From: Paramarasmius palmivorus
Taxonomy: Eukaryota; Basidiomycota; Agaricomycetes; Agaricales; Marasmiaceae
Reading direction: 5' to 3'
Assembly (NCBI GenBank): GCA_037176845.1
Contig: JAYKXP010000057.1
Coordinates: forward strand, 124,001-188,000
DNA: 64,000 nucleotides
Positions 60,745 to 64,000 of the stretch are shown in pieces. Below the pieces are notes generated by a model. That model searched no databases and was not told the origin of the DNA. It saw only the letters and a program-made list of their open reading frames with translations. Within the stretch, counting starts at the first letter, position 1; the number at the start of each line of letters is the position of its first letter. Made by a program: the position numbers and the translations under genes.

Positions 60745-61375
60745 GATGTGGTCGTGCGCAGAGTTTACGGTAGGTGGCAGTGATGGTATGCCTTACGGTT
60801 GGTAAGCGGAGATAGGGGTCACTTATATAAGGGCGCTTTCCTGCAAATGCTGCACGCACGAAGACGAAGCACGATACATATCAAACTTTGCCAAAAGCGG
60901 TCTAGGACTAAGAAAGATAGAAAGATCAGAAGGTGGGAGCAATAGTGACAAGTAGAAGTGACAGCAGAACCGCAGAAAACATGAATTTGCTGTACCCGCA
61001 ACGTGTATCGAGTGACAGACTTTCTCAGATACGTACAGATTCGAATGTTCGGCCTGTTATTTGGCCACTCACTGCTATAGTAAGACACTTCGAACTAAAG
61101 TTTGATCCATGGATATTCAAGCTACAAGCCTGCTGGTCCACAATGCTGAATGAGATTCAGTGGCCGCAGACATTTGGTTTAAGCTTTGGGAAGACTGGGA
61201 CGAAGAATGGCCTGTCTTCGCAGAGACGTTGGATATGGATTACAGAAAAGCAGAGTTAACATAGCAAATACACTGAGAAAGACGTGTTCAGCAATGCCAT
61301 GAGCTAAGCATCTTACAGTTCTCACCAAGAGATACAGTAGGGCCCAAAAACACGACAATCGTCACGGATATCCTG
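60745..61375. other. Intergenic region between PFK2 and the mRNA-export factor
   Basis: It holds the PFK2 promoter, with a TATA box at 60823-60830, and the 3' flank of the export factor. A small broken frame lies at 61110-61264 (+). Confidence 0.45.
60823..60830 (-). promoter_or_regulatory. TATA box of PFK2
   Basis: TTATATAA lies about 80 bases before the ATG at 60744. Confidence 0.5.
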
Positions 61376-62271
61376 TTATGTACTTTCCGCGGCGGCACGA
61401 TAATCTTCCATTTCTCTATCCAATTCTTCTGCGGTTTTATGTTTCTGTATATGCTTCTTTAACCGCTTTGGGCCTTTCCTGACCCGACGGCGAGGGGGAA
61501 CAGGGGCTTGCGTGCTTGTAAATGAATTTGAGTTCGCAACGATTTTGGCAGCTGCAGCTGCTTGTCGGGGCAGATTGTGGTTTGAGTGACCATTCGCAGT
61601 GCTTTCGCCCGCTTCAGCTAGTTTCGTAAGAGTAAAGTGAATTGTCGTCACCTGGAAGGGGCCGCAGTCGACGTTCCTGGTGCTGTTGCAGATTTCCTGC
61701 CGTCGATTCTTTCAAACAATGAAGGTGGCTGTTGTGGTGCCGGCGTAGGTGGTGATGTGCCATCGGTTACGATTTCGATCTTGATTGGGCGACCTGGTTC
61801 ATGGAACATGGCATTCGCTCTGAATCAACAGAGAGGGAAACTTACGACCATCCACAAACTTTCCGTCATACTTTTGCTTTGCAACAGCAGCATCATTCGG
61901 TCTTTGAAACCAGACTACGGCCATGCCTTTCGACTGACCAGCGTTGTTGTATATAATGAAAGAGTCCTTCAGCGGTCCAACCGTCTTCTTGAACAGTTCC
62001 TATAGACGGTTATCTTCAGAGTACTTCAAACCGGAGAAACAGTTTTGCACTTTACCTCCACCTCCCGTTCTCCAACATCCGTCGGCAATTGACTCAATAA
62101 TATCTTGCTACCCATAACTACGCTCGCTCTTGTAGTATTTGCTGCAGCCGGACCCATCCCAGGCGGTACCTTCCATGCTGGTGGTACGTGCCCTGCCTGG
62201 TTCCCCAGAACACGTTGTTTCGGACCATGAAAGGTGGTGTAGCGAGCGTATGGTACCGGTCGACCGTACAT
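61376..62271 (-). CDS. mRNA export factor, Yra1/Mlo3/ALY-like RRM protein
   Basis: Four exons run from ATG 62271 to TAA 61376-61378. After a Gly/Pro/Ala-rich N terminus comes an RRM: SKILLSQLPTDVGEREVEEL, LFKKTVGPLKDSFIIYN, GQSKGMAVVWFQRP and KFVDGRPIKIEIV (one extra Arg is possible, depending on the donor chosen). The C terminus has PPRRRVRKGPKRLKKH and KTAEELDREMEDY, the terminal motif of Yra1/ALY proteins. These act in the nucleus in the TREX complex, passing mRNA to the Mex67 export receptor. The last intron (50 nt, acceptor AAAG) was placed by phase. Confidence 0.85.
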
Positions 62272-62760
62272 GCTGCGAGTTGTCGTTCTTCAAACCGAGA
62301 CCAGAGAAATTGGAGGTGGTCAACGGATACAGGAAAAGGGGACGCGCGGTGAGGTGATGGAGGTTGTCAATTGAGGTCCGCGTCTAATACATGTAAGCGA
62401 GCTCGACGCTTTCCACGACAACGACCATCACGCAAGGCTGCAACAGAAAAAACGAAATGAAGAGCCTCTGAACCAGCCATTGCTCCATTTTTCAGGCTGT
62501 GTAAGTCTCCGTCTGCATGCCATCCCTACCAACGACACTAAGTAGCATGACTCAAATAGCCACCTGAAAGTCTGAACGACGAGTAAAAAGTTTTAAAAAA
62601 GGAATACAGTCTCAGATTGTCTCTTGGGCGCTCCCGTTGGCAATCAAATCTGGGTATGGTCATCGCACTCGCTATCGCTCAAAGACGGCTATACTCCTGA
62701 CGAAGAATAACCAACTACGACATAATAAAAGGACATGCCTGAGTCGGTCGATATCATAAA
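62272..62760. other. Divergent promoter region
   Basis: It lies between the mRNA-export gene and the glycosyltransferase. Nothing coding was recognised. An ATG at 62735 is out of frame with the glycosyltransferase. Confidence 0.45.
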
Positions 62761-64000
62761 ATGGACTCGCCAAACTCTGTCAAGCACATCGCTATCCATG
62801 TTTTTGGAGTATGGGGTGTGTAATGAGTCTACATCTCACCCACTTGTGACTCATCTGTTTTTCAAGGACACACGAAGCCCGCAACCGGCTTTGCGGTGCA
62901 TCTCATCGAAGCATGCAAAGACGTTACTATAACATTGCTTACTTTTGGATCAATGTTCGACAAAGTGCTGAATGAATTGAAGAAGCTCGGCACGCCTCAG
63001 CAAGCCCTCGTTTCCCGCCTCAAGTGTGTTCTTGCGTTTACATTCAACTGACATCTAATATATGATTTTGCGCAGCGTGATTGATATCTCAGGGACGGAT
63101 TTTAACTTTTCCGGTTCACAATCCGACTTTGAACCTGTGTTCAAGACGTTATGGAGCTCTGGTTCTGTGACCTGCCTGTCGTCTGGCAAGACTATAAGCG
63201 GGCTGCCCAAACCATGTCTGACAATCCTTGGAGTATGTTGATGGAACTCGGAGGGGCGGTCGTACTGTAGCTGATGAACCGATTAATTCCAGGTTTCCTG
63301 TATTCAAGCATTGAAGGCAGCTCGCCGTATTGCTGGCAAAGAGTATCCAATACTTTTGTGGATGCCCTCTACGGCTCGTATGATGCTGCGCTGGCAGGGT
63401 CCCGTGGAACTTGGGGGGATGGGCAATCTCTCCGAGAAAGCAAAGGCAAGAGCGAGTATGACTGGAGCAACTTTGATCGATGCTGCAGTGGAGGTGAGGT
63501 ATAGATCCAGGTCGCTCTGTCAGATATATTGATATGTGTCTCCAGAACTATTACTCGACGGAAGAGAAAGTTGTTCAAGTCCCGGGTATGCCAGCGATGT
63601 ACGCGTACGAGTTCCTGGCAACGCAAACTGTGAGTAATACCGATGTTATATACCGTTTGAATAAGCTCAATTCCTATCAACAGACTAAAGCACCTCGCGA
63701 GTTTCTGGTCAAGATAATAATGGAGAATCAAGGGGTCTTTGCTGACGTTCAAGGTGTCGTCTGCAATACGGCGTCGGTCCTTGAACGTGACACCATCGTC
63801 TCTCTCAGTAACTGGTGCAAAGAACTTGGGATCGGATTTTACCCCATCATCCCGATGCTATGTCAACCAGGACCGTCTAATAGAGCTGTAGGTCACCAAG
63901 CAGCAGACGAAGTCTTCTACTTCCTCGACACTATGCGCTCCCGTTTTGGGGACAAGTCAGTGATATACGTACGTGTACAATACTTCTCATCGAACGACGA
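62761..64000 (+). CDS. UDP-glycosyltransferase, 3' end off the right edge
   Basis: At least six exons are visible (62761-62815, 62867-63023, 63076 to about 63231, about 63293-63492, about 63545-63630, then about 63685-63969). The start MDSPNSVKHIAIHVFGVWGH, then TKPATGFAVHLIEACKDVTI, is the N-terminal sugar-acceptor half of the fungal UGT/GT-B family. It continues with VIDISGTDFNFSG, PILLWMPSTARMMLRWQGP, EKVVQVPGMPAMYAYEFLAT and DTMRSRFGDKSVIY, which in relatives leads into the UDP-binding half. The enzyme should glycosylate a small lipophilic molecule; the acceptor is unknown. The nucleotide-binding half lies outside the window. Confidence 0.82.

Overview
This is nuclear DNA of a filamentous basidiomycete, most likely a mushroom-forming agaricomycete. 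Nearly every gene is broken by many 45-65 nt GT-AG introns, some exons are only 5-19 nt long, intergenic gaps are short, and the families present are typical of the group: multi-TM proteins, F-box/LRR proteins, FAS1 proteins, a basidiomycete-type UDP-glycosyltransferase and intron-split histone H2A. No rRNA, tRNA, transposon or CRISPR array was recognised. Gene models were built by eye by joining exons in phase; most close exactly from ATG to stop.

Layout. 1-1381 (-): ELYS-like nucleoporin, running off the left edge. 2103-6130: secreted FAS1 protein, a BSC6-like MFS transporter and a decayed inverted FAS1 copy. 7183-11194: secreted GH2 glycosidase (+) and a ten-exon seven-TM protein (-). 13188-16547: histone H2A (-) head to head with the mitochondrial assembly factor ATP10 (+), then a small basic/glycine-rich protein. 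16808-22927 (-): tandem pair of allantoate-permease-like MFS transporters with about 22 exons each; the upstream copy has a one-base frameshift. 23748-28156 (-): phosphoinositide phospholipase C. 30551-34231 (+): a second BSC6-like MFS transporter and a small unknown protein. 34490-47044: a patch of F-box/LRR genes in several states of decay, with one probable mitochondrial protein inside it. 48734-50075 (+): galactose-1-phosphate uridylyltransferase. 50728-53090 (-): Ran1/Sks1-like kinase. 54635-55554 (+): nuclear protein with a KEN box. 56269-58689 (+): NCS1 nucleobase permease. 58754-60744 (-): 6-phosphofructo-2-kinase. 61376-62271 (-): Yra1/Mlo3 mRNA-export factor. 62761-end (+): UDP-glycosyltransferase, running off the right edge.

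How it fits together. The genes do not form one pathway. They mix core functions (nuclear pore, H2A, ATP synthase assembly, mRNA export, galactose and fructose-2,6-bisphosphate metabolism, PI signalling) with fast-changing accessory families (MFS, FAS1, F-box). The most notable observations are splice architecture (a 5-nt microexon in the permease, a 13-nt microexon shared by two MFS paralogs, a duplicated in-frame cassette exon in the kinase activation segment), a PFK2 whose phosphatase histidine is serine, an H2A tail without the usual SQ serine, and paralogs caught at different stages of decay.
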